A stretch of DNA of 64,000 nt from Juglans regia (GCF_001411555.2 NC_049903.1:21765327-21829326), one strand, 5' to 3'; positions 9,703 through 22,674 are shown, numbered from the stretch's first letter. Made by a program: numbers and translations. The notes: a model not told the origin generated them from the sequence alone.

Positions 9703-11395
9703 TTTTTTTTTTTTAAAGTCGGTGATCACACTTATCCAAGAGTGACCCCTCCCCATATTTATTAAAAAACCCTCACTTATGGCAAAAGAATACCATGGTA
9801 ACAATCAAGTCTCAACGAATATACACAAGAAATCCCCATCCCATGTAACATCACCTTATTTACAAATGTAAGGCAATTCCAAAAAGTCCATGCACAAGAG
9901 ACCATGCAAACATCCTGACCCAACATTATTTCCATCAAAATCAAAGTTTTTTCCTATTGCACCTTCATTTGCTAAAAAATCTACTATCATGTTGGCTTCA
10001 CTATAAATATGTCAAATTTGGCAATTAAGAGTTTGAAATAGTGATTTAATGTCTTCCCAAAAATCCCACATATACCAAAAGTTGCAAGCACCCGACTTAA
10101 TCCAATTCACCACAACTGTAGAATCCGACTCCACCCACACATTTGTAATGCCCAGATGCTGAATCATATGTAAACCATCAAGTAAAGCATGTCCCCCAGC
10201 CATCGTGTTAGTCAAAACACCATACGAACGTGCAAAACCTGCCACAACCAACCCATCCTCATCTCTAATAATGCCTCCACCACCTACAGGTCCCGAATTA
10301 CCATTCGACCTCCATCCACATTGAGTTTAAAACCACCATAACTCGGTCTCGGCCAGTTAATAAATTTAGGAATATTTGTAGTCAACGTCACCAACAGACA
10401 GTTCAACTCTTTCAGAATAAACTTATCCTTACTAGATAGCCTTTTAAGCTGGCCAAATTGAGTAGTGATATCGAGCAACGCAGCTTTCACAGTCTGAATC
10501 ATAGCACCACAGTTCGGCACTTTATCCTCCATACGAGCTTCGCATCTTGACTTCCAAAGAGCCCAGGTAATTAAAATCGGAATGATACCTCTGCTCAGAC
10601 CAACTTGGGATGACTTTGAAGCACGAAGCTACCAGATATTCATAATCCCCTGCCAAGGTCTCACCTGAGGTAATCTAATACCAAAACTAGCTGTAAAATA
10701 AATCCAAACATTTCTTGCTAAATCACTGTCGCCCAAAGCGTGATCCATCGTTTCTTGTTGCGAAGCTATACAACAAATACACTTAGATGCTAGAGAGATG
10801 CCGAGCTCCATAATTAAAGTATCCACCGGTAAAGCTTGTTTCCGAGCTCTCCAACAAACAAAAGACATCTTCTTAGGAACATACTTATGCCAAAGCCACT
10901 TCTTCCAAATACAAGAAATACCCTTTTACCGAATCAACTCCCAGGCCGATTTTGTAGTGAAAGCTCCTTCCGTATTCGGCTTCCATACAAGAATATCACT
11001 CCCATTTTTCAGCTTTATAGGATAAGGCAAAATTTTATTAACAATTTCCATCGGAACAATAGCCGCCAACCTCGATACATTCCATCCTGAATTTGCACAA
11101 ATCTCGTTAACCTTCATAGAAGGCTCCCCTCTCACTTCAAGAACCTCAGCCAAGGCACCATCACCCATCCAATTATCATACCAAAAGTTTATATCCCCAC
11201 ACCGAACCAGCATTTTTGTGTTTTTGATCACCACGGGGAGCATAGAAAGGACACCCCTCCAAAATCTGGAGCCCCTTTGCAGGACAGACCCCTGATGCGC
11301 CTCACCAACATATTTTTTCCTAAAAAAGTCGGCCCATAACGATTTTCCGACTAGCAATTTCCAAGCAAATTTCACGAATAAAGAAGATTGCGATT
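9703..11395 (-). mobile_element. 5'-truncated plant LINE (L1-like), ORF2 C-terminal part, broken
   Basis: On the minus strand the coding remnants run from 11375 to about 9900: MKFAWKLLVGKSLWADFFRK, WYDNWMGDG, then a zinc-finger-like reverse-transcriptase-associated block (MSFVCWRARKQALPVDTL, CICC, ETMDHAL), then a C-terminal RNase H domain (GFKLNVDG, GGGIIRDEDGLVVAGFA, VWVESDSTVVVNWI). This order is that of plant non-LTR retroelement ORF2 3' ends. The 3' end is an A-run on the minus strand (9703-9714). Several stops and frameshifts break it, and the RT domain itself is absent, as expected of a 5' truncation. Confidence 0.88.
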
Positions 11396-11790
11396 CTAAT
11401 TACCTGGACTCTTTGGAAGTCAAGTTGTGAAGCTCATATGGAGGATAAAGTGCTAAACTATGGTGCTGTGATTCAGACTGTGAAAATTGCGTTGCTCGAT
11501 ATCACTACTCAATTTGGCTGCTTAAAAGGCTATCTAGTAAGGATAAGTTTATTCTGAAAGAGCTGAACTATCCATTGGTGACCTTGACTGCAAATATTCC
11601 TAAATTTATTAACTGGTTGAGACCGAGTTGTGGTGGTTTCAAACTCAATATGGTTGGAGGGTCGAATGGTAATCTGGGACATGTAGGTGGTGGGGGCATT
11701 ATTAGAGATGAGGATGGGTTGGTTGTGGCAGGTTTTGCACGTTTGTATGGTGTTTTGATTAACACGATGGCTGAGGGACATGCTACACAT
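11396..11790 (+). mobile_element. Second LINE fragment in opposite orientation to its neighbour
   Basis: The plus strand reads AANIPKFINWLRPSCGGFKL-like sequence, then GGGGIIRDEDGLVVAGFARL, the same protein segment that the minus strand encodes at about 10188-10580. The nucleotide match is inverted and close: for example, TAATTACCTGG and CTTTGGAAGTCAAG occur in both, in opposite senses. The result is an inverted duplication of about 390 bp with roughly 800 bp between the arms. Confidence 0.85.
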
Positions 11791-11795
11791 CGAGG

Positions 11796-12104
11796 AATAT
11801 GTAATAATTGCAGCTGAAATTTTTCTTTCTACTTGATAATTACTAATCTGCCACTACGTTGGCTTTTCCTTGATGGTATTTTATCTCACACTATTAATCA
11901 CTAATCGTTTATGTCCATCTTCTCTATCTCATATGTTATGCCCCCAAACTTCGCTTAGGATTCAATAGAGTTTGAAGCGCCGATATATACAATACAAGCT
12001 TACACAAGCTTGAAGCATCTCATTTTATCTATTACACACTATGTATGCCATGCCATTAGTCACACGAACATGTCAGATCACATTATGTCATGTCATGAGA
12101 AATA
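11796..12104. repeat. Non-coding, TGTTATGCCCCC-start repeat fragment
   Basis: From 11934 the sequence TGTTATGCCCCCAAACTTCG resembles the TGTGACGCCCCC family head, followed by the family-like GCGCCGATATATACAATACAAG. No gene is seen. Confidence 0.5.
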
Positions 12105-12344
12105 AGATTCAAGGTTTTGTGTTTTGGTTAAAAGTAAGGATCATTTGCTTAAAAAATTTTGTGTTTTGTGGAGTATATTTTTGTTGGATGTTTTACGCAT
12201 GTTTTTAAGCTTAGGATATGAGGACCTTTGTTGTAATATTTTGGTTGATCATAAGTTTTGGAGTTGGATGAAATTGCAACAAAAATCAAGAGATATGACC
12301 CTTAGAAGTTTCGGCCTTATGGTGTTTTTCATAATTGTGATTGG

Positions 12345-13708
12345 TGATTACGCCCAAAGTAGTATGCGGTGTTATAGTATATTTTAGGGTGTCGATTCAC
12401 AGGGAGTCGGAAGAAACACAACAAGGTGCAAGCTTAAAAGAAAAGATTAAATTACAATATGACAATAATCTGAAAATTCTACATAAAATACGTAATTAAA
12501 ATGTGTTTATGGCAAGGATAAGAAAGCAAGTAAAGCTTTGGGCTTCCATTAACTGGATCTAATACTCTGATTTTTTCAATCCAAACTATATACACGATTA
12601 AAAATTATAGTACCAAATTCCTAATTGGAAGATATGACATTATATTCATCTACTTTCTCAAATTTAATTCTAGAATCTATTCTCCTTTTCAAACCATAGT
12701 TTTCATAAATAAAAATGAATATCAAATCTAAAGATGACAATATGTTCACAAACAATAATGCAACAAAAGATCACATTAATGGCATGAAAAGCCTGTTTAA
12801 GTCACAATCATATATTCATAATCCTTTACCTCAACAAAATCAAACCATAGCAAAATTTAATAAAATTGTCTCAAACCTATAATATCCAAAACAAATAGAG
12901 AATTGAGTCCTAGATTCTTAAACAATAAAACTTAATCTATGAATTGAAATATAGTCAAAGTATTTTCACCAATCAATTTCCGCCATAGGCTTTACCCAAG
13001 ATTTAGTTCTTCACGGAAGAACTAAAATATAGAAATAGTATTTTTCTCTTCTCCAGAATTGTTCCATCTATCCCCTCCTTCTCCTCAATTTTGTGCTAAT
13101 AATATGCTTATATAGGGCAGGAAAGAAACCTTAATGTCTTCATGATTCCCGTATAAAAAATGGTCTAAATTTTAGGACTCAGTTTGGCAGCCACGTATGT
13201 GCTTAAGGGGTTCAAATTTAGAAATATTTATTGGATAAAAATTTATAACCTCTTAAGATAGCTTTCCAACGCATCAAGAATCACATCAATCAGATATGTG
13301 AGTGGAAAGTTACAATAAAAATATTAAAGTATATCCAGGTTGTCTCCTAGTGAATTTCGGACTTGGACTTCTTGCGGTTTTGATTTTGTAATTTTTTTCA
13401 TTTTTTTTCTTGATCCAAACTACTCTCAAACCCCATCATTATCCTTATTTGAAGAGTCCTACACTCGTTGAAAGTTCTTAACTTGTTTCAACGTCTTGCC
13501 CACTTGAAAGTCCATTTTTGAATTTGACTGAGTTTTGACTTATTTTTTTATAGATTCTGAAATTAAACATAAAAATCTGCTTAGGAGTATCCCAAAGTAA
13601 ATAAAAACTCAATTCAAGTATAGACATTAATTCATATGATTTCTATTCACATTTTAGCATTTTAGTCCAATAATATGGTATTTAGAGTACATTTTCGTAC
13701 ACTCATCA
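12345..13708. mobile_element. Solo LTR, 1364 bp, with perfect 5-bp target duplication
   Basis: Begins TGATTACGCCCAAAG and ends CGTACACTCATCA, the TG...CA form of LTRs. It is flanked on both sides by ATTGG (12340-12344 and 13709-13713). The flanking sequences join into continuous sequence that matches an uninterrupted copy at 15525-15560 (GTGATTGGTTT...). No coding sequence or primer site is inside, so this is an LTR left after recombination, or a short non-autonomous element. A diverged second copy is at 56567-57848. Confidence 0.88.
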
Positions 13709-13810
13709 ATTGGTTTTACATTTTTCTAATTTATATTTGAGTTTAGGATAAAATTTAAATGAGAAATATAAATTTTGGTGATTTTTGGAGTTAGGTCGCA
13801 AAATCCTTAA

Positions 13811-14018
13811 GGCCTCATTTGTTTTCGTAGATGAGATTAGATGAGTTGAGATTAAAGTTAAAAAGTTGAATAAAGTATTATTAGAATATATTTTTTAATA
13901 TTATTTTTTGTTTTGAGATTTGAAAATTTTGAACTGTTTATTTTATTTTGTATTGGAAGTTGAAAGGTTGTAATGATTAGATGAGATGAGATGAGATGTT
14001 TTCTGAAAACAAACGAGG
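13811..14018. mobile_element. MITE, about 208 bp
   Basis: Left end GGCCTCATTTGTTTTC and right end GAAAACAAACGAGG are inverted repeats, and the interior has a GATGAGATGAGATG-rich arm. CCTTAA before and TTAAG after suggest a TTA or TTAA target duplication, and removing the insert gives CCTTAAGTTAGG, close to the homologous uninterrupted sequence near 31150. A 3-bp TTA would suit PIF/Harbinger, but the superfamily is not settled. Confidence 0.75.
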
Positions 14019-14289
14019 TTAAGTTAGGAATAAAATGGTCACTTTCCCACATGTAGAGGGTGAAATGGCAATTTCATTCTAAGCTAGTATTTTTCATTTT
14101 TCTAAGTTATTTGTGATAAATTTTCTAACATTTAGAGCCCCTATTTATAGTTTCTCGTGTTTCGTGCTTAATCCCCCGTAATACGACAATCACTATAAGT
14201 TAACTTTTAACTTGTTGTCAGATTACTATTTATGCGTGTTGGTAAGGGAACTATTGGTTATGTACTTATGTTATCAAATATGTCATGTC

Positions 14290-14460
14290 ATGCCACCATG
14301 TCACTACAAATTTATCTATTACACATATTACATTCTGTCACGAAATATTTATTTGTTACACATATTATATTTTGTCACGAAATAGTTATCTATTGCACGT
14401 TATTCCATGTCACATAATGCTATCTGTTATACATTATGTCATGTTACATAATGCTTTCTT
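14290..14460. repeat. Short tandem-like repeats inside the TGTGACG family
   Basis: Reiterated blocks of the form TTACACATATTATATTTTGTC and ATGTCACATAATGCTATCTG. The same blocks recur at 15850-16020. They generate spurious short ORFs. Confidence 0.6.
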
Positions 14461-16479
14461 GCATTCAGCTGTTCCTCTTTGAGTGTTTCCATCAGTACCT
14501 ATTGTGTTTGATTTCATGGTCTTATGATGGTCAAAAGTTATTTTAACCACAGAAAGGTCAATCTTGGCGACAAATTGGATAGTGTGTTGTATTTTGAAAT
14601 TTTTGACCAAGCTAATGGATAAATCTTGATCCGGAAGTTTTATGGAGTGTTGTCAACATATTCATATGAATGTTTGTTAAGGATTCATTGCATGATTAAA
14701 GCTTTTGATGAAGATTTTCTCAGATCTAGAAATTTAGAAACTGGAAGGAGAAAAACAGTTTCTGTTTTAATAAAGTTTGGATCTTTTGTGATTTAATGAT
14801 AATACAATGGCTTTGATATTTTTATTTAATGACTCTAAGCCTTTGATCTACATCTTAGGATGTCAGTTTGAAGATTTTTTGTGTCAAATATATGAATTTT
14901 TATGCAAGAGAATACTCGGTTGGGTCAAAAGTTTGATAATTTTAGCTAGATCTGTGTTTTGACTTGTTTTTAGCCATGTGATTTTAAGTTTAATGCTTGG
15001 ATCTACTTTGGGACACATTTGTAAACTATATGATATTGGTGTTTTGAAGATTTCTTCATGCTATGACTCGGATCAAGTGTTTGACCAAATCAAAGTTGAG
15101 AAAAAAATATGTTTTCTACTAAGTGTTGGAGCTAAGTACTTCAAGTGAGATTTTGTGACTTTTGGTGACTTTCATGTGTTGATTAAAAGCGTGTTAGTTC
15201 TTAGAAATGTGTTATGAAGATGTTAGAATAAAGTTTTGAATTTTTGGAAGGTCTTGGAGATGTTTTGAAAAACATCAAAATCTTGAGATTCAAGGGTTTG
15301 TGTTTTGGTTAAAAGTATGGACCTTTTGCTGAAAAACATTTGTGTTTTGTGGAATAATTTTTTTTTTTGGATGTTTTAAGCATGTTTTTAAGCTTAAGAT
15401 ATGAGGATTTTGTTTTAATATTTCAATTTGATCATAAGTTTTGGAATTTGATGAAATTGCAACAAAAATCAAGAGATATGGCCCTTGGAAGATTCGGCCG
15501 AATGGCGTTTTTCATAGTTGTGATTGGTTTCAAATTTTTTTAATTTGATTTTAACTATAGGAAAAAATTTACATGATGCATGTAAAGTTTGGTGATTATT
15601 GGAGTTAGAAGATTTTTACTTTGTAGAAGGTGAAATGGTAATTTTAGTCTAAATTAACATTTTCCATATTTCTAAGTTATTAGTGATAAAGGTTCTAACG
15701 TTAAAACCCCTACTTATAGTTTCTCGTGTTTTATGCTTGATCCCCCGTAATGCAACAATCACTATAAGTTAACTTCTAACTTACTGTAATATTACTGTGT
15801 ATGCATGTTGGTAAGGAAACTCTTGGTTATGTACTTATGTTATCATATATACCATGTCATGTCACTATATGTTTATTTGTTACACATATTATATTTTGTC
15901 ACGAAATAGTTATCTGTTATACGTTATGCCATGTCACATAATGCTATCTGTTACACATTATGACATGTCACGTAATGCTATCTATTACATGTTATGTCAT
16001 GTTAAATATTTATCTATTTCATATTACGTCAAGTCATGCATTTCACGTATATGTCACATTACCTATGTCATGTCATCTGTCATTTTGTTTCACGTTCGTA
16101 TGTCATGTCTCGAGTACATAGTTTGTCTCTCAAACAGTATTTTCTCAGTCAATCATGCATGGGATACTTGTGGGGTAATCACTATGATTTTCTGAGCATC
16201 TCCATTTATAATTCACGTAAGGTACTTCCAGTGTAATTGTTTTGATTGTTAGAATATCTCTACTCAAATGCTATTGACGTTATCATTCTGATTGTCAAAA
16301 TATTACTACATACTCCTGATGTAATCATTTTGATTTTTTAGGGTGTCTCATTTAAAATACTCATAGCGTAATCATTTTGATTGTCTGAGTATCTCTGATG
16401 GAATACGTTGGACACAATCATTCTGGTTGTTCACTATTCCTGAAGAAATAACTGGTGAAATCATTTTGATTGTCAGAGT

Positions 16480-16660
16480 TCATTTCAGTTCACATTCAGT
16501 TCATGTTTCAGTTCAAGTTCATGTTCAAGTTTAAGTTCATGCTCAAGTTCAGTTTATTGAACAAGATTCCAAGTTTATACATTTCACATTTAAGCTCATG
16601 TTATTCAAGTTCAAGTTCAAGTTCATATCATGTCAAGTTTATGTGAGTTCATGCCATGTT
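16480..16660. repeat. Low-complexity TTCAAGTTCATG repeats
   Basis: Degenerate reiteration of TTCAAGTTCA and TTCATG. A similar stretch lies at 17700-17790 and, inverted, at about 30090-30180, so it is part of the long repeat family. Confidence 0.7.
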
Positions 16661-17328
16661 AAATGTCAAGTCACGTCAAGCTTGCTTATGATCATGTATG
16701 CATTCATGCTTTTACTGTCATGCATGCATCTTTGACATGTATGTTAAGTTATTTGTTAGTAAAATCTAGTCACATCAAGTTATTTGTAATCAAATCTCAT
16801 CGTGGTAGTCTCAACTGCTATTCCTCCAGAATAATAGACCATGTGTCAGGATTAGGAGGCGCACCAGAGGTTGACCAACTGGTGACGGTCGATTAGACGA
16901 CAACGGCACGACGAAGAGCTCATAGCCTCAATACTCCAATTTATCATTAGTATTATGGTATCCTTGATTGAGTTGCAGGAGCTACTCAATGGATTAGCCT
17001 AGTAGTTGCTTTAGTTTCTACTTGTACTTAAGGAGCTCAATCTTCAGTACTCTTATGATTACAAACCTGTTGGAATCATGTTGTAATCAAGAAGGTCTAT
17101 CACTTTAATGTTTATAGATTTTGTTTTAAGTATGTGGGATATCTATAGTTTGGTGCATAATATTACTCAAGGAAAAAACATTATCTGCTGTGAATAGTGC
17201 ATACTTTTAGATGCATGCTAAGTGCATTACATATTTAATTGTTATGAATGGGGGTAGGTAACCTTGTGTTGGATGTCTCGACACTTAAAATGTCCGTCCG
17301 ATCCCAATCGAAATTTGGGGGCATCACA

Positions 17329-19459
17329 GAACTCCCTTTTTCACACTAGTGTCTAAATTAGTGTGAAATCCTCTAGGTTGACAAGGTAAAGATCAACGAG
17401 TTTCAAATGGGGCCTAATTAACTAGTCACTAGAGTGAAGATAGGCACTAACACCAAAGGTGCACCCCACACTCTATATTTCATGTTATACGCACTCGTGT
17501 TGGTGTAGATACCTAACACGAGATATGTACATTACGTTCACAGCTAGTGCAGATACCTGTGTTGTGATGTGGTAATCGATAAGGACACACAGCTCAAGGG
17601 GAATCATGTAGCACCCATATAATCACTTTTATTAATCATGTTTATTTATTGAACAAGATTCTAAGTTCATGTATTTCACATTCATGCTCATGTTATTTAA
17701 GGTTCAGTCAGTTCACATTCAAGTCAAGTTCAATCCAAGTTTAGTTCATGTTCAAGTTCAAGTCATGTCAGTACAAGTCATGTTAAATGTCAAGCTTATT
17801 TATGATCATGTTATGCATTCATGATTTTACTGTCATGCATGTATCTTTAAACTGTCAGTTAAGTTCTTGTGCGACTGAGGGAGGTAGTGGACTAGCTTTG
17901 GGTGGGGCTAATGTGGAGGGATAAAGCATGGAGGCTAACTGGATGGCTACTCACGGGAGGCGTTGCTGCGGCTGGGAGGGTCGGTTTATGGTTACGAAAC
18001 ATAGGGGCAAAGGACTTATGGGGTCATGTCTTGAATAGCTTTTGGCAGCGGCACTTGGTTGGACACAGAGGAGCGCCACCCCATGATATTTACGGTGAAA
18101 TCGACGTCTTGACAAATGGGTTGACGACGAGAATGGGCTGGAGGTGGCTCATAGTTGGGTAGGGATTAGGTGAGTTGCTTCTTTGGTTGTGCATGGTGGT
18201 GCTGTGATGGCTAAACGTGGAAGCTGGCGCCTCTCGGTGGTGGCTGAATTGCTGGTTGTACAATGACACCGACAATTGGATCTAATAGTAGTTGGTTGTA
18301 ACATTGGAACACTATGGGAGCTGCAGCTTGAAGGAGAAAAGCAAGGAGGGAGACGACACTAGGGAAGAAAGGGAAAGAAAAGAAAAGAGGGAATAGAGAA
18401 GGGAGGGAACTAGGGCTTTGGGCAACAAATGCTAGCCCTACATCTTAGGGTTTCTAATAAGGGTGGAGATCACTCAAGGAAAATAAAAAAGGACTAATAG
18501 AAAATCAAGAGTAGAAAATAAATTGAAGGGAAACGAAATAAACTATGTTAAAACCAAACTTTTTATTCTTGATCCAAATAAATAATATGTTTCATCATGA
18601 AATAAATTATGAGGTTTAATAAATATTTCTTAGAAATAAGTAGATTTCTTAAAATAAAATATGATAACGAATATAAAATAATACTCTTAAAGAAATAAAA
18701 TCATTTAAATAAAATGATTTTCTAAAACTATATTATTTCCAAGGCTCCAAAATCAAAGAGGCTTACTTGAAAATCAGATTTGGTCCAATAACACTAAAAT
18801 ACCCCATTAAAATAAGTTTTGGAGTCATAAACATATTTAAAAGATTTTAAAACAATTTGTCTAAATTATCTACTAAATTTAAAAACAAGATTTGAGATTT
18901 AAAATGTATAGGCTAGACTCGTGACCAATTAAGAGGAAAATAAATTGTTTGTCACAAGAACAAGCCATGGACAACTTATATAGAGTTGGAGAGATGAGAA
19001 GGGACATGAGGGTGACCATTTGATGGTGGTTTTGTTACCCAAAACCATGGGCAGCAGCACACGATTTTCTACCTTGGAAGTTGTTGTGTGATGGGTGGTG
19101 GTGAGGTGGCTGATTGACCTCCCATTAGCCACTATTTGGGTTGACATGGATAGTGGGAGTACACCTAGGGCAGTAGGGCAAACTTCCTCAAGAAATCTTG
19201 CATAGGTGGAACTTTTTAGTGGGCCTTAATGGGCCTAACCCGATTATGACTCATTTAGGGTTTCATTAGGATTTGGTTTGGTGTTTTGGTTTCTGACAAG
19301 CCCAAATCCAAATTTACTTGGCCCAATGAAATCACCAAGGTATAAAAGAATAAATAAGGGTGTAATGACATGAATCTAAATAGTTAATAGCCTGTCAAAG
19401 TCATTTAGTCAAGTGATTGAACACTAAGTTAAAACCGATCAACACTTAAAGTTTGGCGT
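17329..19459. repeat. Further long-repeat sequence, non-coding, up to the Athila insertion
   Basis: The first 530 bp match, in inverted orientation, the interior of the 29445-32762 copy (GAACAAGATTC, CACATTCATGCTCATG). A GC-rich stretch (17880-18450) resembles LTR leader sequence. The last part (19200-19440) matches 32600-32770 in direct orientation (GACAAGCCCAAATC, GGCCCAAT, CACCAAGGTATAAAA), including a TATA-like TATAAAAGAATAAATAAG. No gene is supported. Confidence 0.55.
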
Positions 19460-21170
19460 TGATAAGTGTTTTTTTATGTGATTTTTACAACTCTTTAATT
19501 TATGAAAAATATAATTTTCCCTTCAATACTATTGATTTTATTTTATTTCTACATATTTTTATTTATTATCTTAGATTTAAAGGAATGAGAAGATTTAGTA
19601 CAAAAAGAGAGCATTTGGTACAAAAGAAGAGACTACGGATCCAGACCTATGAGAGGCAGCGAGATCTGAAGAGAACCATAGAGATTTGGGCGAGGAGCCT
19701 TGTGCAGTGGGCAGCAAAGATATTTCTCTTGCCCAAAGGTGAGAATACTTATATCTCGGTAGGCGAGGAAACTCGCGACTAGAAGGCGCGACCAGAAGGC
19801 ACGAAGATTTGGCGACAAGGCTCAAGGCAGTTAGAATGGGCGACAAGTCTAAACCAACTTAAAAGACCAACCTAAACGACATCATGGGCAACAACTAGAA
19901 AAGGCGAAATGAGTCTTTCATCCTAGTTTGGAGTCTTTCCACTCGGTAGACGAGGAGAGGGTGTGGTCTTTGTGACCTCCGTGCTCATTCATTTGTGACC
20001 TTCCTACCAGTTATATTCAGCACACACGGCAATTACTAGGTGGGACCCTTCCGAGTTTTGCAATCAATCTATTGAATCTTCCCAAAATCCGCAATTCAAG
20101 CCGCATGTCACTCAATCTTCCATTTTAGATAATTTCGATATTATTGGGATAATTTCTTTTTATGTTAACATCTATCTTTAGAAACTATTGTTTAGATTTT
20201 TAAGCTAGATTGTAGCCGCATTTATTTTGTTTCCGGATTTGAGTTTTGACATCTATTTAATCCCATCTTGTGGGATGAATAGAGAGTTTTGTTTTGGGTT
20301 TTGAATCTTAGTTTGAGTTTTAATCTAGGTCAAAGAGTCTGAGTTTGAGGTTTTCGATTATTCCAGAGTTATTCTTTCAGTTTCTTCTGAGGAGGTAGAT
20401 ATGGAGAGTAGAGGCGAGAGCCGCATGTTTTCTCAACTGACTTCAACGAAGAATACCAGTTTTATTCCTTTCAATTCTATTATGAACTAATTCTCTTTTC
20501 TAGAGTTTTGATGTAGCCTAGCATTGAACATAGTTTATATTCAAAATTATTTTATTTTCAAAATTTCCATGATTGAGTGTTTATTCCTTGTTCTTAATAC
20601 TTACAATTTTCTAGCTAACTATTGATCGATCTTTTGGATTGCAATGAGACTGAGCAGTGATTTGTGATTAAAGCTCTAGGATTAAATATCATTAGTTGAG
20701 CGAAAGCAGAGATGTTTTACAGCGACCAGTATGATTTTTAAGAAAAATCTAAAAAACTTAGTGAGTCTCTAATTAGTTAAATTCACATAGAGATATGAAG
20801 TTATTAGTTTGAGATATTTTTGGTATTGTTCGAGAGAAAATATTGAATAGTTAAAGGATTTTTATCATCAACTTGGGATAATTGGGATTCTATAACAAGG
20901 AAGAATAAATTGTGTGGGGTTTGCTAGGTAAAGTCAAATGCTCTAGATCTATGCTTAGTATTTTAAAAATCTTAATTTTAATGTTCTTTTCTTCAGTTTA
21001 ATTTAGATAAACCATTCTTCAAATTTTGATTTTCCAAATAGTAATTAATTTAGTCAATTTCATTACTCAATAGCATAATTATTCTCTGTAGGTTTGATAA
21101 TCGTTTTCTTTAAAACACTTTACTACTTGTTACGATTCTGTGTATTTGCAGATATATTTTTATGCGAACA
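19460..21170 (+). repeat. 5' LTR of the Athila element, 1711 bp
   Basis: Starts TGATAAGTG and ends TTTATGCGAACA, directly before the primer site. The distal part from 20433 matches 24311-25278 (TAGCCTAGCATTGAACA, GATAAACCATTCTTC). Short ORFs within it are not genes. Confidence 0.87.
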
Positions 21171-21176
21171 AGTTTT

Positions 21177-21194
21177 TGGCGCCGTTGTCTAGGA
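21177..21194 (+). promoter_or_regulatory. Primer-binding site of the Athila element
   Basis: TGGCGCCGTTGTCTAGGA, six bases inside the LTR end. TGGCGCCGTTG at this place is the usual Athila primer site, complementary to the 3' end of a plant tRNA (tRNA-Asp is the usual match). Confidence 0.85.
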
Positions 21195-21338
21195 ATAGTT
21201 ATTTGTTATTTTGATATCGATACCAACTAAAGTTTTACTACTTTGGATTTTATTTTATTTTATTTATTTAAAAAAATAATAATAATTTTAAATTTGATCT
21301 CAGTTTGATTTTTTTTTCTTTTCTGTAAGTAGAAGTGC

Positions 21339-22674
21339 ATGTGCCGATCTAAATCATTAGAGCATATGCTTTTCGATCCTGAGATTGAAAGAACCTTATG
21401 TCGAATCAATAAAGAGAAAAAGAAAGAGGTCGTCGCATTTGAAGTTAATATGGCCGACCAGGAGCACAAGGCGTTAAGAGACTATGCAATGCCCTCGGTC
21501 AATGGGGCAATGTCCAGTATAAGGCAACTAGCTATACAAGCCAATAACTTTGAGAACAAGCCGACCATTATTCAAATGATGCAACAAACCGTCCAGTTTG
21601 GGGGGTGTCACAAGAGGATCCTAATGTCCATATTGCAAATTTTCTGAAAATTTGCAATACTTACACAACGGAGTGACAGATGATGCAATCAGATTGAGAC
21701 TTTTTCCTTTTTCACTTAGGAAAAAAGCAAAAGTTTGGTTAAACTCTTTGCTGCCCGGCATCATCACCACCTGGGAGGAGTTGACACAAAAATTTGTAAC
21801 GAAGTATTTCCCTCTGGCCAAAACAGTGAAATTAAGGAATAATATCACTACTTATGCCCAATTTGAGGGAGAATCAATATATGAGGCATGGGAGAGATAC
21901 AAGGACTTATTGCGCAAGTGTCCACATCACGACCTCCCCGCCTGGCTTCAAGTACAGACATTTTACAATGGTCTAGGACCCACAAATTGATCTATGGTTG
22001 ATGCGGCCCCGAGAGGAGCATTAATGAGTAAGACCCATGAAGCCGCATATGGACTTCTAGAAGAATTGGCTTCCAACAATTATCAATGGTCTGCGGAGAA
22101 AGAAATGCCAAGAAAGGTGGCTAGAGTTTTTGAACTTGATTCTATTATCACATTGGCGACGCAAATGGCAAATCTATCGCAACAATTAGGTAAGATGAAC
22201 GTTAATTCTATTCATACTAATGTTGTTTGTAGTCATTGCGCATGAAATCATTCAAGTGTAGATTGCCAAGTGGGGAATCCTTTTGTCCAACCGAGTCATG
22301 AACAAGCCCATTACGTGTCTAATTTCCAACATCAAAATAATCCTTATTCAAACACGTTCAATCCTGGATGGAGAAATCACCCTAATTTTTCATGAAGCAA
22401 TAACCAAGTGCCAGCTAGACCACCTCAACAGTTTCCACAGCATGAGAAGAAGCCGACACTTGAGGATATGTTTATGCAGTACATGCAAAAGACTGATATG
22501 GCAATGCAAAAGGCTGATATGGTGATCCAAAACAACTCGAATTTAATCCGCAATCTCGAGGCACAAATCAGTCAGCTCTCAAACATGCTTACCGAGAGGA
22601 CAACCCGGACCTTACCGAGCAACATTGTGACCAATCCGAACGAACATGTCAAAGCCATAACGTTGAGAAGTTAG
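21339..22674 (+). pseudogene. Athila gag, broken
   Basis: The plus-strand remnants are ALRDYAMPSVNGAMSSIR and ANNFENKPTIIQM (21460-21590), then after a frameshift DAIRLRLFPFSLRKKAKVW, TTWEELTQKFVTKYFP, EAWERYKDLLRKCPHH and LQVQTFYNGL (21680-21980). These are the conserved blocks of Athila-type gag. A zinc-knuckle-like CSHCA...NHSSVDC region with a stop lies at about 22232-22265, followed by a Gln-rich linker and a coiled coil (MQKTDMAMQKADMVIQ) ending at 22674. At least three stops or shifts are visible. Gag would have formed the particle. Confidence 0.9.

Larger units (their letters stand above)
12105..17328 (-). repeat. Long non-coding TGTGACGCCCCC-family element in inverted orientation, with an internal duplication
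   Basis: Read on the minus strand it starts at 17328 (TGTGATGCCCCCAAATTTCG). Its body matches 29445-32762 in the opposite sense, for example CCCACATGTAGAGGGT at about 14046 versus ACCCTCTACATGTGGG at about 31118. The segment 12105-12344 plus 13714-14460 repeats 15285-16020, for example GATGAAATTGCAACAAAAATC in both. The copy is interrupted by a solo LTR (12345-13708) and a MITE (13811-14018). No protein-coding frame survives. It looks like a very long LTR or a large non-autonomous LTR element. Confidence 0.65.

Noticed and set aside
19453..19782. 109-aa ORF at the start of the Athila LTR
   Set aside because: It begins outside the LTR boundary and has no domain; LTR ORFs of this size are expected by chance in AT-rich DNA.
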